Assembly: GCA_902175065.1 (NCBI GenBank)
Contig: CABIIJ010000056.1
Span: 1-44,145, forward strand
Source of the DNA: an uncultured Comamonas sp.
Lineage (GTDB): Bacteria; Pseudomonadota; Gammaproteobacteria; Burkholderiales; Burkholderiaceae_C
Reading direction: 5' to 3'
Length of the DNA: 44,145 bases
Position numbers and translations under genes: made by a program. This document shows, piece by piece, positions 1 through 8,470 of this stretch (position 1 is the stretch's first letter; each line of letters begins with the position of its first letter). The notes under the pieces were generated by a model, which saw nothing but the letters and a program-made list of their open reading frames with translations, was not told the DNA's origin and made no database searches.

Positions 1-1084
<1,084 letters not shown>

Positions 1085-1087
1085 AGA

Positions 1088-2854
1088 TCAATCCGGTGCA
1101 GTGAATAAGGGGCTGGTCTGCCCCTGGGGGGCGGGGCTGCTGTGGGCAAAGCGCAGGATAAAGGCATTGCCTGCCGGGCCGTCGGGCTGCGCCGGGCAGG
1201 GCTGGCGCTGGTAGCGCAGGTTGGCGCCGTGGCGCTGGCACAGCTCGCGGCAGATGAACAGGCCCAGGCCGCTGGAGCGGCTGTGCGAGGAGAAAAACGG
1301 CTCGAACAGGTGGTTCTGCACGGCTGCTTCGATCTCCGGCCCGCTGCTCCAGACCTGCAGCCAGGCGCGGCCATTGCGCTGGCGGCCCGTGCCCAGCCAC
1401 AGCAGCCGCGTCCCGTGCGGGTCTGCCTGGGCGTAGTGCTGGGCGTTGTCCAGCAGGTTGATGACGATGCGGCGCAGGTGCTCGCTGTCGAAGGCCACGT
1501 TGCCGGGGCTGTTCAGGGCGCACCGGCCCTGGCGCTGGGGGCTGTCCTGGGCCTGCCATTCGCGCCAGATGGTGGCCACCTCGGCATCCAGGGGCAGGCC
1601 GATCGAGGGGCTGTGCTGGATCTGCTGCTGCACCCGGGCGATGTCCAGCACGTCTTCCACGGTATGGGCGATGCGCTGGGCGTTGGCCGCGACCATCTGC
1701 ACCAGGCGCTGCTGGGTCGGGTCGGCGATGTCTTCGGCCAGCAGGGCGTTGGCCTGGGTGATGGCCGCCAGGGGATTGCGGATTTCGTGCGCCACGGCGG
1801 CGGACATGCGGCCCATGGCAGCCATTTTTTCCGTGCGCAGGCGGGCTTCCAGCTCGCGCAGATCCTCCAGGAAGACCAGGAATTGCGTGCTCGGCGGCGC
1901 GTACTGGCTGTCCTCGGACAGAAACGGGTGCTCGCTGCCCGGCAGGCCGTCGTCCTCGTGCGGATGGCTGGGCCAGACGCGGGCGTACAGGCCCACCGGG
2001 GGCTGGCCGGCCTCGACCAGATGGATGCGGGCATCCTGCGCGGTACCCGTGGCCAGGGTTTGCAGCACCAGCTCGCACAGCGGCTGCCAGGCCGGATGCT
2101 GGTGCAGATCGGTCGGCAGTTGCCAGTCGCCGCCAAGCAGCTGGTGGGCGGCAGGGTTGGCCTGCAGGATGTGCAGGGCGCTATCGACGACCAGCACCCC
2201 CTCGGTCAGCTTGTCGATGATGAGGGTGTTGATGTCCACCTGGGTGCGGGCGATGCGGTGGTTGCGCCGGGCCAGGCGCTCCTGCCAGGCCAGCCGCTGG
2301 GCCAGGTGGTGGGTGAGAAAGGCCACGGCAAAGTACCCGGCGCAGACGGTGGCCGCCTGCATGGTCAGCTCCCAGCCGTTGGCCAGGCCGTCCCATGCCG
2401 CCAGGCTGTAGCCGCCCAGCAGCAGCAAGGTGATGCTGGCCGTGGTGGCCAGTGCCATGCGCAGGCTGCCCAGGCAGGCCGTGGCCAGCACGGGCAGCGC
2501 CAGCAGGGGCGAGAAATGCACCGTGCCGCCGGGTTGCCACAGCTGCAGCAGTTGCGTCAGGCCGATGATGGCGATCTCGGCCGCCAGCGGCAGCAGCCAC
2601 GCGCTTCCCCAGCGCTGGCACGGCGGGCGGTTGCGCAGCAGCAGCCAGGTGGCGCAGGCCAGCACCAGGTACAGGCTGCCCAGGAACCAGGAAAAGCTGG
2701 TCAGCGCCGAGTGCCGGTGGCTGGTCTGCGGCACCAGCATGACCAGCAGGATCAGCGCCGAGAGCACCCGCCCCGTGCTGAACGCCCGCCACAGGCGCCG
2801 GGCCATGGCCAGGGGCAGGGTGGTGGTGGGCGTCGATGGCGGCAGCACAGGCAT
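1088..2854 (-). CDS. pilS: PilS, membrane sensor histidine kinase
   Basis: Partner kinase of PilR (588 aa). The N-terminal ~200 residues are strongly hydrophobic with about six membrane helices, as in PilS. A PAS-like region follows (roughly residues 210-330), then the dimerisation/phospho-acceptor helix with the H-box AAVAHEIRNPL, His356 being the predicted phosphorylation site. The C-terminus is a HATPase domain with an N-box (RRIVINLLDNAQHYA) and a G-box region (SSGLGLFICREL). PilS in the family senses membrane pilin levels; that role is inferred by homology. The start at 2854 has GAGG upstream, overlapping the end of the preceding small gene. Confidence 0.93.
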   Translation of the reverse strand: MPVLPPSTPTTTLPLAMARRLWRAFSTGRVLSALILLVMLVPQTSHRHSALTSFSWFLGSLYLVLACATWLLLRNRPPCQRWGSAWLLPLAAEIAIIGLTQLLQLWQPGGTVHFSPLLALPVLATACLGSLRMALATTASITLLLLGGYSLAAWDGLANGWELTMQAATVCAGYFAVAFLTHHLAQRLAWQERLARRNHRIARTQVDINTLIIDKLTEGVLVVDSALHILQANPAAHQLLGGDWQLPTDLHQHPAWQPLCELVLQTLATGTAQDARIHLVEAGQPPVGLYARVWPSHPHEDDGLPGSEHPFLSEDSQYAPPSTQFLVFLEDLRELEARLRTEKMAAMGRMSAAVAHEIRNPLAAITQANALLAEDIADPTQQRLVQMVAANAQRIAHTVEDVLDIARVQQQIQHSPSIGLPLDAEVATIWREWQAQDSPQRQGRCALNSPGNVAFDSEHLRRIVINLLDNAQHYAQADPHGTRLLWLGTGRQRNGRAWLQVWSSGPEIEAAVQNHLFEPFFSSHSRSSGLGLFICRELCQRHGANLRYQRQPCPAQPDGPAGNAFILRFAHSSPAPQGQTSPLFTAPD

Positions 2855-2866
2855 GCGGGCCGCGCC

Positions 2867-3112
2867 TCAGATGGCGCGTGGGCCGTGCACGCGGTGGGCG
2901 GCGCAGCAGTAGTGCAGCGGCCCGGCGGCCACGGCATCCGGGCCGGGCAGGTGCACCCCGCAGTGGGCGCAGCGCACCATCACGGCAGGCAGCGCGGCGG
3001 CGGATGCTTCGGGCGTGCGCGGCGGTTTGCGCGGCGGCGTCTTGCGGTGCTTGTGCCGCCAGATGGTCAAGGCGATGAACAGCACCGCCGTCACCAGCAG
3101 GTACTTGCTCAT
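2867..3112 (-). CDS. Small cysteine-rich membrane protein, PP0621 family-like
   Basis: An 81-residue protein starting MSKYLLVTAV, with one N-terminal membrane helix (about residues 3-18), a basic proline-rich stretch, and a C-terminal metal-binding-like pattern RCAHCGVHL followed by HYCCAAHR. The CxxC plus CC arrangement resembles a small zinc ribbon. It overlaps the stop of the upstream ccsA-like gene by four bases (ATGA) and ends 12 bases before pilS, so it is inside the same operon. Proteins of this size and pattern immediately before pilS are, from memory, common in betaproteobacteria and called PP0621 family; function is unknown. Confidence 0.82.
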   Translation of the reverse strand: MSKYLLVTAVLFIALTIWRHKHRKTPPRKPPRTPEASAAALPAVMVRCAHCGVHLPGPDAVAAGPLHYCCAAHRVHGPRAI

Positions 3113-3897
3113 ACCCCGCGCTCCAGCAGCACTTCCAGCACGAAGCGCGAACCGGCATAGCCCAGCAGCAGCATCACCGCCCCGGCGTAGACCATGCGCG
3201 TGGCATTGCGCCCGCGCCAGCCGAACCGGGCGCGGCCCAGCAACAAAACGGCAAACACCACCCAGGCCAGCAGGGAGAACACGGTTTTGTGGTCGGGGTA
3301 CCAGGGGCGGCCATACAGCGCCTCGCTGAACAGCACGCCCACCAGCAGGGTGGCGCTCAGGAGGACGAAGCCCGCGCCCACGCAACGGAACATGATGCGC
3401 TCCAGCGTCAGCAGGGGCACGCCCGTGCCCTCGCCGCTGGCGCTGCGGATGCGCCGCTCGGCCCGCGTCATCAGACCGGCATGTACCACGGCAGCGGCGA
3501 ACATCCCGTAGGAGGCCACCCCCAGGGCCAGATGCAGCGGCAGCCATGCCGAGTGCTGACTGCCCAGGGGCGTGCCTGGAAAGACGATGGACAGCAGCAC
3601 CGCCAGCCCCCCCATGCCCGACAGCAGGCCTGCCGCACGCAGGCGCGGGTAAAGGCGCTGCTCGATCAGGTACATGGTCAGCATCAGCCAGGCCGTGACC
3701 GACAGCGCCGGGGCAAAACCGAAGCGCACCGGCGGCGCGAACAGGCTGGCGACCAGCGTCAGCACATGCAGCCCCCAGGCGGCATGCAGGCTCTGGCGTA
3801 TCTGCTCAGGCGTCAGGTGTCGGGCAGTCAGTGCAGGAACGCAATAGGCCAGCCCGGCTGCAAGGGCGGGAAGCAGCGTCCAAAGGGGGATGTGCAT
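3109..3897 (-). CDS. CcsA/YpjD-like cytochrome c assembly family membrane protein
   Basis: A 262-residue, almost entirely hydrophobic protein with about eight predicted membrane helices. The stretch WYPDHKTVFSLLAWVVF near the C-terminus and the upstream ERIMFRCVGAGF fit the CcsA/YpjD (cytochrome c assembly) family, whose members lie in the inner membrane; YpjD-type members sit next to ffh in many proteobacteria, as here. The ATG at 3897 (MHIPLWTLL) is preferred: the longer open frame upstream has no hydrophobic character and runs into ffh. The actual substrate (haem handling or otherwise) is not shown by the sequence. Confidence 0.87.
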   Translation of the reverse strand: MHIPLWTLLPALAAGLAYCVPALTARHLTPEQIRQSLHAAWGLHVLTLVASLFAPPVRFGFAPALSVTAWLMLTMYLIEQRLYPRLRAAGLLSGMGGLAVLLSIVFPGTPLGSQHSAWLPLHLALGVASYGMFAAAVVHAGLMTRAERRIRSASGEGTGVPLLTLERIMFRCVGAGFVLLSATLLVGVLFSEALYGRPWYPDHKTVFSLLAWVVFAVLLLGRARFGWRGRNATRMVYAGAVMLLLGYAGSRFVLEVLLERGV

Positions 3898-4048
3898 GAA
3901 AGGGCAGAGGAAAGAGGATGCGTCACGGTTGGATGGCCCGATCATATCGCCGGCAGGCAGTGCGTACCCACGCCAGCGCCAGGGAGTAGCACGCGCCCAC
4001 CGGGTAGAATTGGCGGCTTTTGCTGGCTTTTTCCAGGGTTTTCTACAT

Positions 4049-5437
4049 ATGGCATCCGCACTTACCGACAAACTCTCGCGCCTCGTCAAGGAAATGCGCG
4101 GCCAGGCCCGCATTACCGAATCCAACGTGCAGGACATGCTGCGCGAAGTGCGCATGGCCCTGCTGGAAGCCGACGTGGCCCTGCCCGTGGTGCGCGATTT
4201 CATCGCCCGCGTCAAGGAAAAAGCCCTGGGCCAGGACGTGCTGGGCAGCCTCAAACCCGGCCAGGCGCTGGTCGGCATCGTGAACGCCGAGCTGGCCGCC
4301 ACCATGGGCGAGGGCGTGGCCGACATCAACCTTGCTGCCCAGCCCCCGGCGGTCATCCTCATGGCAGGCCTGCAAGGCGCGGGGAAAACCACCACCACCG
4401 CCAAGCTGGCCAAGCACCTGATCGAAAAACGCAAGAAAAAAGTGCTCACCGTCTCCGGCGACGTGTACCGCCCGGCGGCCATCGAGCAGCTCAAGACCGT
4501 CACCGCCCAGGCCGGGGCGCAGTGGTTTGAGAGCACTCCCGACCAGAAGCCGCAGGACATCGCCCGCGCTGCCCTGGATTACGCCAAAAAGCACTACTTC
4601 GACGTGCTGCTGGTCGATACCGCTGGCCGCCTGGCCATCGACGAACTGCTCATGCAGGAAATCAAGGACCTGCACGGCCTGCTCAACCCGGTGGAGACGC
4701 TGTTCGTCGTCGACGCCATGCAGGGCCAGGACGCGGTGAACACCGCCAGGGCCTTCAAGGAAGCGCTGCCGCTGACCGGCATCGTCCTGACCAAGCTGGA
4801 CGGCGACTCGCGCGGCGGTGCGGCGCTGTCGGTACGCGCCATCACCGGCGCACCGATCAAGTTTGCCGGTATCAGCGAAAAAATCGACGGCCTGGAAGTC
4901 TTCGACGCCGACCGCCACGCCCAGCGCGTGCTGGGCATGGGCGATATCGTCGCCCTGGTCGAGCAGGTCACGCAGAACGTCGACCTGGAGGCGGCGCAGA
5001 AGCTGGCCGCCAAGGTCAAAAGCGGCGACGGCTTCGACCTGAACGACTTCCTTGCCCAGCTCCAGCAGATGAAGCAGATGGGCGGCCTGTCCAGCCTGAT
5101 GGACAAACTGCCCAGCGAAATCGCCGGCAAGGCCGGCAGCATGGACATGGACAAAGCCGAAAAAGAAGTGCGCCGCAAGGAAGGCATCATCTGCTCGATG
5201 ACGCAGAAAGAGCGCAAGAACCCCGCCATCATCAAGGCCACGCGCAAGAAACGCATCGCCACCGGTGCCGGCGTGCCGGTGCACGAGGTCAACCGCCTGC
5301 TCAAGGAATTCGAGCAAATGCAGTCCATGATGAAAAAAATGAAGGGCAGCGGGATGATGAAGATGCTGAAGAAAATGGGCGGTGCCAAAGCCATGAAGGG
5401 CCTGATGGGCGGCGGGATGCCCAAGCTGCCGTTCTGA
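4049..5437 (+). CDS. ffh: Signal recognition particle GTPase Ffh (SRP54)
   Basis: Binds signal sequences of nascent inner-membrane proteins with 4.5S RNA and docks them to FtsY. The 462-residue protein has the usual NG-M layout: N helical bundle (1-85), GTPase with G1 GLQGAGKTTTTAKLA, G2/G3 region VDTAGR, G4 TKLDGD, and a methionine-rich M domain (from about 325) whose end is packed with Met, Lys and Gly. The ATG at 4049 gives the classical start and normal family length; an upstream in-frame start would add a low-quality extension. It is divergent from the ccsA-like gene, and a palindromic repeat with a T-rich tail lies just downstream and may terminate it. Confidence 0.97.
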   Translation: MASALTDKLSRLVKEMRGQARITESNVQDMLREVRMALLEADVALPVVRDFIARVKEKALGQDVLGSLKPGQALVGIVNAELAATMGEGVADINLAAQPPAVILMAGLQGAGKTTTTAKLAKHLIEKRKKKVLTVSGDVYRPAAIEQLKTVTAQAGAQWFESTPDQKPQDIARAALDYAKKHYFDVLLVDTAGRLAIDELLMQEIKDLHGLLNPVETLFVVDAMQGQDAVNTARAFKEALPLTGIVLTKLDGDSRGGAALSVRAITGAPIKFAGISEKIDGLEVFDADRHAQRVLGMGDIVALVEQVTQNVDLEAAQKLAAKVKSGDGFDLNDFLAQLQQMKQMGGLSSLMDKLPSEIAGKAGSMDMDKAEKEVRRKEGIICSMTQKERKNPAIIKATRKKRIATGAGVPVHEVNRLLKEFEQMQSMMKKMKGSGMMKMLKKMGGAKAMKGLMGGGMPKLPF

Positions 5438-5462
5438 ACGATCGGATCGATACATTCCTGAA

Positions 5463-5548
5463 AAAATAGCTGCTTGCGCTGATAAATAAACGATTCAATG
5501 GTGTTTTATGCCTATGTTTGTTTATTTGTCAGCGCAGGCAGCTATTTT
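5463..5548. repeat. Palindromic intergenic repeat, full copy (family member A), probable ffh terminator
   Basis: Two 29-base arms (5463-5491 and 5520-5548) are inverted copies of each other with 27 of 29 positions matching, separated by 28 bases. Each arm begins AAAATAGCTGC and continues GCGCTGA. The right arm ends in ATTTTATTTTTC, so the RNA could form a long hairpin followed by U's and terminate ffh transcription. The left arm is nearly identical to the half copy at 17805. Confidence 0.85.
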
Positions 5549-5581
5549 ATTTTTCAGCGCAGCCATCGTCATAATGGCCCC

Positions 5582-6133
5582 ATGCAGGAACTGGACACGC
5601 TCACTTCCCCCGCACGCCGTCAGGCAGGCCGTGACCTGGGGCGCCTGACCGCTGCGGCCTTGCTGTTGCTGGCCGGCTGTTCCAGCGCCCCGCCCAGGCG
5701 TGGCCCGGCCCGGCCCGCACCGCCTGCCGGTGCGCAAGGCCTGCGCCTGCCTGCCGAGCAGCGCGAACCGCTGCTGGCCCGCACCATGCTGGTGATCAAC
5801 ACCCCCTACACCTACGGCGGCAATACGCCCGAAGGCGGCTTCGATTGCAGCGGCCTGATTCAGTACGCCGTGCGCGGCATCACCAGCAAGCCGTTGCCGC
5901 GCACCACGGCGCAGTGGGCGCAGGCCAGCAGCCCGGTGCGGGGCCGGGGGCTGGCGCGGGGGGATTTCGTGTTCTTCAACACCCTGGGCGGGCGCTATTC
6001 GCACATGGGGATTTTTGTTGGCAACGGCCAGTTCGTCCACGCCCCGTCCAGCGGCGGCACTGTGCAGCGCGTGCGCATGGACAACCCGTACTTTGCCAAG
6101 CGTTTTACCGAGGCCCGCAGCATTTTTGCCTGA
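5582..6133 (+). CDS. NlpC/P60 family lipoprotein, cell wall peptidase
   Basis: A predicted outer-membrane or periplasmic lipoprotein of 183 residues that would cut peptidoglycan stem peptides (gamma-D-Glu to diamino acid type). A basic, hydrophobic N-terminus ends in a lipobox LLAGC with Cys33 as lipidation site. The NlpC/P60 catalytic triad is visible: Cys89 in GGFDCSGL, His141 in RYSHMGIF and His153 in FVHAPS. Start 5582 is chosen because it places the signal peptide correctly; the longer frame from 5498 is translated through the repeat element. It is convergent with the flavoprotein gene, with only 21 bases between the stops. It resembles the Spr/YafL type; substrate specificity cannot be read. 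Confidence 0.9.
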   Translation: MQELDTLTSPARRQAGRDLGRLTAAALLLLAGCSSAPPRRGPARPAPPAGAQGLRLPAEQREPLLARTMLVINTPYTYGGNTPEGGFDCSGLIQYAVRGITSKPLPRTTAQWAQASSPVRGRGLARGDFVFFNTLGGRYSHMGIFVGNGQFVHAPSSGGTVQRVRMDNPYFAKRFTEARSIFA

Positions 6134-6154
6134 GGACTCCCCGCGCCCCGCGTG

Positions 6155-7378
6155 CTAGGTGGGCGGGGCCTCCAGCGCCTGGGCGCAGGCATGGGCGCTG
6201 GCCCAGGCCCATTGGAAGTTGTAGCCGCCCAGCCAGCCGGTGATGTCCACCACTTCGCCAATGAAGAACAGGCCGGGCTGGTTTTTGGCCTCCATGCTTT
6301 GTTGGGACAGGGCGCGGGTGTCGATGCCGCCCACGGTCACTTCTGCCTTGGCATAGCCTTCGGTGCCGCTGGGGGTGAGCTGCCAGCCGCTCAGGGTGTC
6401 GGCCAACTGCGCCAGGGCTTTGTCGCTGCATTGGTTGACCGGGCCTTGCCAGGCGCTGTGGCGCTGGCACCAGGCATCGGCCAGGCGGGTGGGCAGCCAC
6501 TGGGCCAGCACGTTGGGCAGCAGCTTTTTGCTGGTCGCCTTGGCCTCTTGCAGCGCGGCGGCCACGTCCAGTTGCGGCAGCAAGTCGATGCGCAGGCGCT
6601 GGCCGGGCTGCCAGTAGCTGGAGATTTGCAGGATTGCCGGCCCGGACAAGCCCCGGTGGGTAAACAGCAGGTCTCCGTCGAAGGCGATGCCCTGTTTTTT
6701 CGCGCCAGTGTGGATGCGCACGGGCAGGGCGAGGCCTGCCAGACTGGCATAGGGCGCCCAATCTTCCCCGGCAAAGCGCAGCGGCACGAGGCCGGGGCGC
6801 TGGGCCGTGACGGGCAGGCCGAACTGTTTGGCAATGCGGTAGCCCAGGTCGGTGGCACCGATTTTGGGGATGGACAGCCCCCCGGTGGCGACGACCAGGT
6901 TGTGCGCCTGCACGATGCCCCTGGCGGTGTGCAGGCGGTAGCGGCTTGCGGTGTTCCCGGCTTCTATTTTTTCGATGGTGCAGGGCTGCCACCGCTGCAC
7001 GCCGGCCAGGTCGCAGGCATCGAGCAGCATGGCGATGATGTCCTGGGCGCTGTGGTCGGCAAAAAGCTGGCCCTTGTGCTTTTCGTGAAAGGCGATGCCG
7101 TTTTGCTGCACCAGGGCGATGAAGTTCTGCGGTGTGAAGCGCGAGAGCGCCGAGCGGGCAAATTGCGGGTTCTGCCCCAGGTAGTGCTGGTGGCCCGTGC
7201 GGCTGTCCAGGTGGCGGTTGGTGAAGTTGCAGCGCCCGCCGCCGGAGATGCGGATTTTTTCCGCCACGCGGCTGGCGTGGTCGAGCAGCAGCACTTTCAG
7301 GCCTCGTTGGCCCGCTTGCGCTGCGCAAAACAGGCCCGCCGCCCCTGCGCCGACAATGGCAACGTCGAAATAAGGCAT
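6155..7378 (-). CDS. HI0933/YhiN-type flavoprotein (NAD(P)/FAD-dependent oxidoreductase)
   Basis: A 407-residue FAD protein of the HI0933/BaiN family. The N-terminal dinucleotide-binding motif is VAIVGAGAAGLFCA, followed by the family-typical KIRISGGGRCNFTN. Near the C-terminus GLFFIGEVVDITGWLGGYN and FQWAWASAHACAQAL form the second FAD-contact region. Members of the family are widespread, often annotated only as oxidoreductases; the substrate is unknown and nothing nearby identifies it. Its start lies 4 bases past the terminator of the tRNA-Met pair, so it probably depends on its own promoter or on read-through of tRNA transcription. Confidence 0.88.
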   Translation of the reverse strand: MPYFDVAIVGAGAAGLFCAAQAGQRGLKVLLLDHASRVAEKIRISGGGRCNFTNRHLDSRTGHQHYLGQNPQFARSALSRFTPQNFIALVQQNGIAFHEKHKGQLFADHSAQDIIAMLLDACDLAGVQRWQPCTIEKIEAGNTASRYRLHTARGIVQAHNLVVATGGLSIPKIGATDLGYRIAKQFGLPVTAQRPGLVPLRFAGEDWAPYASLAGLALPVRIHTGAKKQGIAFDGDLLFTHRGLSGPAILQISSYWQPGQRLRIDLLPQLDVAAALQEAKATSKKLLPNVLAQWLPTRLADAWCQRHSAWQGPVNQCSDKALAQLADTLSGWQLTPSGTEGYAKAEVTVGGIDTRALSQQSMEAKNQPGLFFIGEVVDITGWLGGYNFQWAWASAHACAQALEAPPT

Positions 7379-7381
7379 AAG

Positions 7382-7415
7382 AAAAAAGCCAGTGTTTGCA
7401 AGGAAACACTGGCTT
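7382..7415 (-). terminator. Intrinsic terminator of the tRNA-Met pair
   Basis: Perfect 12-bp arms (7386-7397 and 7404-7415, AAGCCAGTGTTT type) with a six-base loop; read on the minus strand the hairpin is followed by a run of T's. It lies directly after the second tRNA in the direction of transcription. Confidence 0.85.
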
Positions 7416-7419
7416 GAGA

Positions 7420-7496
7420 TGGTGGTCGTAGAGGGACTTGAACCTTCGACATCAGCATTATGAATGCTGCGCTCTAACCAACTGAGCTATACGACC
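7420..7496 (-). tRNA. tRNA-Met (CAT), elongator type, copy 1
   Basis: A 77-base tRNA with encoded CCA. The acceptor stem GGTCGTA pairs with TACGACC, the D-arm has AGCTCAGTTGGTTAGAG, the anticodon loop is TTCATAA (anticodon CAT) on a CAGCA/TGCTG stem, and the T-arm has GGTTCAAGTCC. It lacks the initiator marks (no mismatched first pair, no three G-C pairs in the anticodon stem), so it is an elongator methionine tRNA; CAT tRNAs modified to read Ile are a formal alternative. It is the downstream member of a tandem pair. Confidence 0.93.
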
Positions 7497-7519
7497 GCAT
7501 GGGGTTCATGCAGATTGTC

Positions 7520-7596
7520 TGGTGGTCGTGGAGGGACTTGAACCTTCGACATCAGCATTATGAATGCTGCGCTCTAACCAACTGAGCTACACGACC
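7520..7596 (-). tRNA. tRNA-Met (CAT), elongator type, copy 2
   Basis: The same sequence as copy 1 except for the last acceptor pair, which is G-C (GGTCGTG/CACGACC) instead of A-T. Anticodon loop TTCATAA, CCA encoded. It is promoter-proximal, with a TATAAT hexamer 10 bases upstream of its 5' end, and 23 bases separate it from copy 1. Confidence 0.93.
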
Positions 7597-7606
7597 GAAG
7601 CCGCGC

Positions 7607-7612
7607 ATTATA
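7607..7612 (-). promoter_or_regulatory. Probable -10 box of the tRNA-Met promoter
   Basis: TATAAT on the minus strand, followed by the GC-rich discriminator GCGCGG that is typical of stable-RNA promoters under stringent control. No good -35 hexamer is visible at 16-18 bases, so the exact promoter structure is uncertain. Confidence 0.55.
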
Positions 7613-7642
7613 AACAAAATTTGCGGCTTTTGCGGCGATGTC

Positions 7643-8422
7643 TTACTGGTGGGTGAACTGCGCCGGGCGCTTGTTCAGGAAGGCGTCCATGCCCTCCTTC
7701 TGATCCTGCGTGGCAAACAGGCTGTGGAACAGGCGGCGCTCGAACATCAGGCCGTCGGACAGGGTGCCTTCATAGGCGCGATTGACCGATTCCTTGGCCG
7801 CCATGACGGTGATCTGCGAGAAGCCGCTGATGGTGATGGCGGCAGCCAGGGTTTCTTCCATGAGCTTGTCCAGCGGCACGACGCGGCTGACGAGGCCGCT
7901 GCGTTCGGCCTCGGTGGCGTCCATCATGCGGGCGGTCAGGCACATGTCCATGGCTTTGGACTTGCCGACGGCACGCGGCAGGCGTTGGGTGCCGCCTGCG
8001 CCGGGAATGACGCCCAGCTTGATCTCGGGCTGGCCAAACTTGGCGTTGTCGGCGGCGATGATGAAGTCGCACATCATGGCCAGTTCACAGCCGCCGCCCA
8101 GGGCGAAGCCGCTGACGGCGGCAATGACGGGTTTGCGGATGCTGCGGATGGTTTCCCAGTTGCGCGTGATGAAGTCGCCCTTGTAGGCATCGGCAAAGCT
8201 GTACTTGGCCATGACGGAGATGTCGGCCCCGGCGGCAAAGGCTTTTTCGCTGCCGGTGATGATCATGCAGCCGATGTTCTCGTCGGCATCAAAGGCCTTG
8301 AGCGCTGCGCCCAGTTCGTTCATCAACTGGTCGTTCAGGGCGTTGAGCTGCTTGGGGCGGTTCAGGGTGATGACGCCCACCTTGTCGGCTTCAATGCGTA
8401 CTTCAATGGTTTCGTAGGCCAA
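7643..8422 (-). CDS. Enoyl-CoA hydratase (crotonase family)
   Basis: Hydrates trans-2-enoyl-CoA in beta-oxidation; 259 residues. Both catalytic glutamates of true hydratases are present, one in GGGCELAMM and one in [19 protein letters not shown], and the oxyanion-hole stretch AAGADIS is intact. The start codon is TTG at 8422; it is supported by AAGGAG six bases upstream and by the normal family N-terminus (MAYETIEV). It is last in a minus-strand run after ubiH-like, dsbC and the M61 peptidase, with 48 bases before it. Substrate chain length cannot be read. Confidence 0.92.
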   Translation of the reverse strand: MAYETIEVRIEADKVGVITLNRPKQLNALNDQLMNELGAALKAFDADENIGCMIITGSEKAFAAGADISVMAKYSFADAYKGDFITRNWETIRSIRKPVIAAVSGFALGGGCELAMMCDFIIAADNAKFGQPEIKLGVIPGAGGTQRLPRAVGKSKAMDMCLTARMMDATEAERSGLVSRVVPLDKLMEETLAAAITISGFSQITVMAAKESVNRAYEGTLSDGLMFERRLFHSLFATQDQKEGMDAFLNKRPAQFTHQ

Positions 8423-8470
8423 GGGGTGCTCCTTTCAATGGTTTTCAGTGGCTTTGGGGGCAAACTTTAA

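Noticed and set aside
1142-3160. Long plus-strand open frame (672 codons) opposite pilS
   Set aside because: Rich in Gly, Ala, Gln and His, without motifs; it is the antisense shadow of a high-GC gene. PilS on the minus strand has full domain structure.
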